Of a stretch of 5,756 bases of DNA, positions 5,612 through 5,756 are shown in pieces (the stretch's first letter is position 1; the number at the start of each line of letters is the position of its first letter). Made by a program: the position numbers and the translations under genes. The DNA is taken from positions 1 to 5,756 of the forward strand of contig JAFGXE010000044.1 of assembly GCA_016936785.1 (NCBI GenBank). The letters run 5' to 3'. Source of the DNA: Alphaproteobacteria bacterium (lineage in GTDB: Bacteria; Pseudomonadota; Alphaproteobacteria; Rs-D84; NBLK01). The notes beneath the pieces are model-generated. The model saw nothing but the letters and a program-made list of their open reading frames with translations. It was not told the DNA's origin and did not search any database.

Positions 5612-5756
5612 TGCCAAAACGAATTTTGTCTGGAAAAGTAGTGAGCGTTGCCATGGATAAAACAGTCGTTGTAAATGTTGAACGACGTTTTAAACACCCG
5701 CTCTACAAAAAATATATTCGCAAGCATAAAAAATATCTTGCGCATGATGAAGAAAA
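5611..5756 (+). CDS. rpsQ: 30S ribosomal protein S17, N-terminal part (3' end outside window)
   Basis: S17 is a primary 16S rRNA-binding protein of OB-fold type in the 30S body. The first 48 codons plus two bases are visible: [20 protein letters not shown], then [19 protein letters not shown] and YLAHDEE, the typical start of the family, whose full length is around 80 residues. DKTVVV and HPLYKK are the usual conserved points, and the AHDE motif follows as expected. The start overlaps the rpmC stop by one base, with AAGGA at 5597-5601 nine bases upstream. The frame is open at the window end, with no sign of truncation other than the window edge. Confidence 0.95.
   Translation, partial: MPKRILSGKVVSVAMDKTVVVNVERRFKHPLYKKYIRKHKKYLAHDEE

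Noticed and set aside
707..5756. A hidden novel system, mobile element or CRISPR within the operon
   Set aside because: Every base is accounted for by contiguous ribosomal protein genes with gaps of 18 bases or less; no extra gene, spacer array or terminal repeats are present.

Overview
This window is the front part of a bacterial S10-type ribosomal protein operon, entered from the 3' end of an arginyl-tRNA synthetase gene. All genes are on the + strand. The order is argS (5' cut off by the window), a gap of about 120 bases with a probable promoter, then rpsJ, rplC, rplD, rplW, rplB, rpsS, rplV, rpsC, rplP, rpmC and rpsQ (3' cut off). This is the canonical S10-L3-L4-L23-L2-S19-L22-S3-L16-L29-S17 order with no gene missing or inserted. 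The operon very probably continues beyond the window (inference).

The ribosomal proteins look alphaproteobacterial. L3 has HRSHGSTGQ, followed by [11 protein letters not shown], and a C-terminal VQDA...[14 protein letters not shown] tail. L4 has KSVGSIDL and [19 protein letters not shown]10 has TVNRSPHV...[13 protein letters not shown], and S17 begins [11 protein letters not shown]. The DNA is AT-leaning (about 40% GC by eye, not counted), which suggests an AT-rich alphaproteobacterium such as a Holosporales-like, host-associated or uncultured lineage. The order or family cannot be fixed from this window. The ArgRS fragment is of a different family type from the one I associate with Caulobacter, Rhizobiales and Rickettsia, so argS may have another history.

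Layout: 1-585 argS end; 586-706 intergenic region with repeats, a TTGCTT-17-TATAAC promoter and a short leader; 707-5756 the ribosomal protein operon. Junctions are tight, from a 4-base overlap to gaps of 18 bases, and most genes have a visible AGGA-type ribosome binding site, often overlapping the previous stop codon. The products assemble co-ordinately into the 30S (S10, S19, S3, S17) and 50S (L3, L4, L23, L2, L22, L16, L29) subunits, while ArgRS supplies Arg-tRNA.

I see no mobile element, CRISPR array, tRNA, rRNA or unknown gene, and no evidence of a novel system. The points worth a second look are subtle: non-consensus residues in the loops of L2, L3, L4 and L22 that approach the peptidyl transferase centre or exit tunnel, the argS-rpsJ junction in place of the usual tuf-rpsJ, and a repeat cluster overlapping the operon promoter. 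Family comparisons are from memory, not from an alignment.
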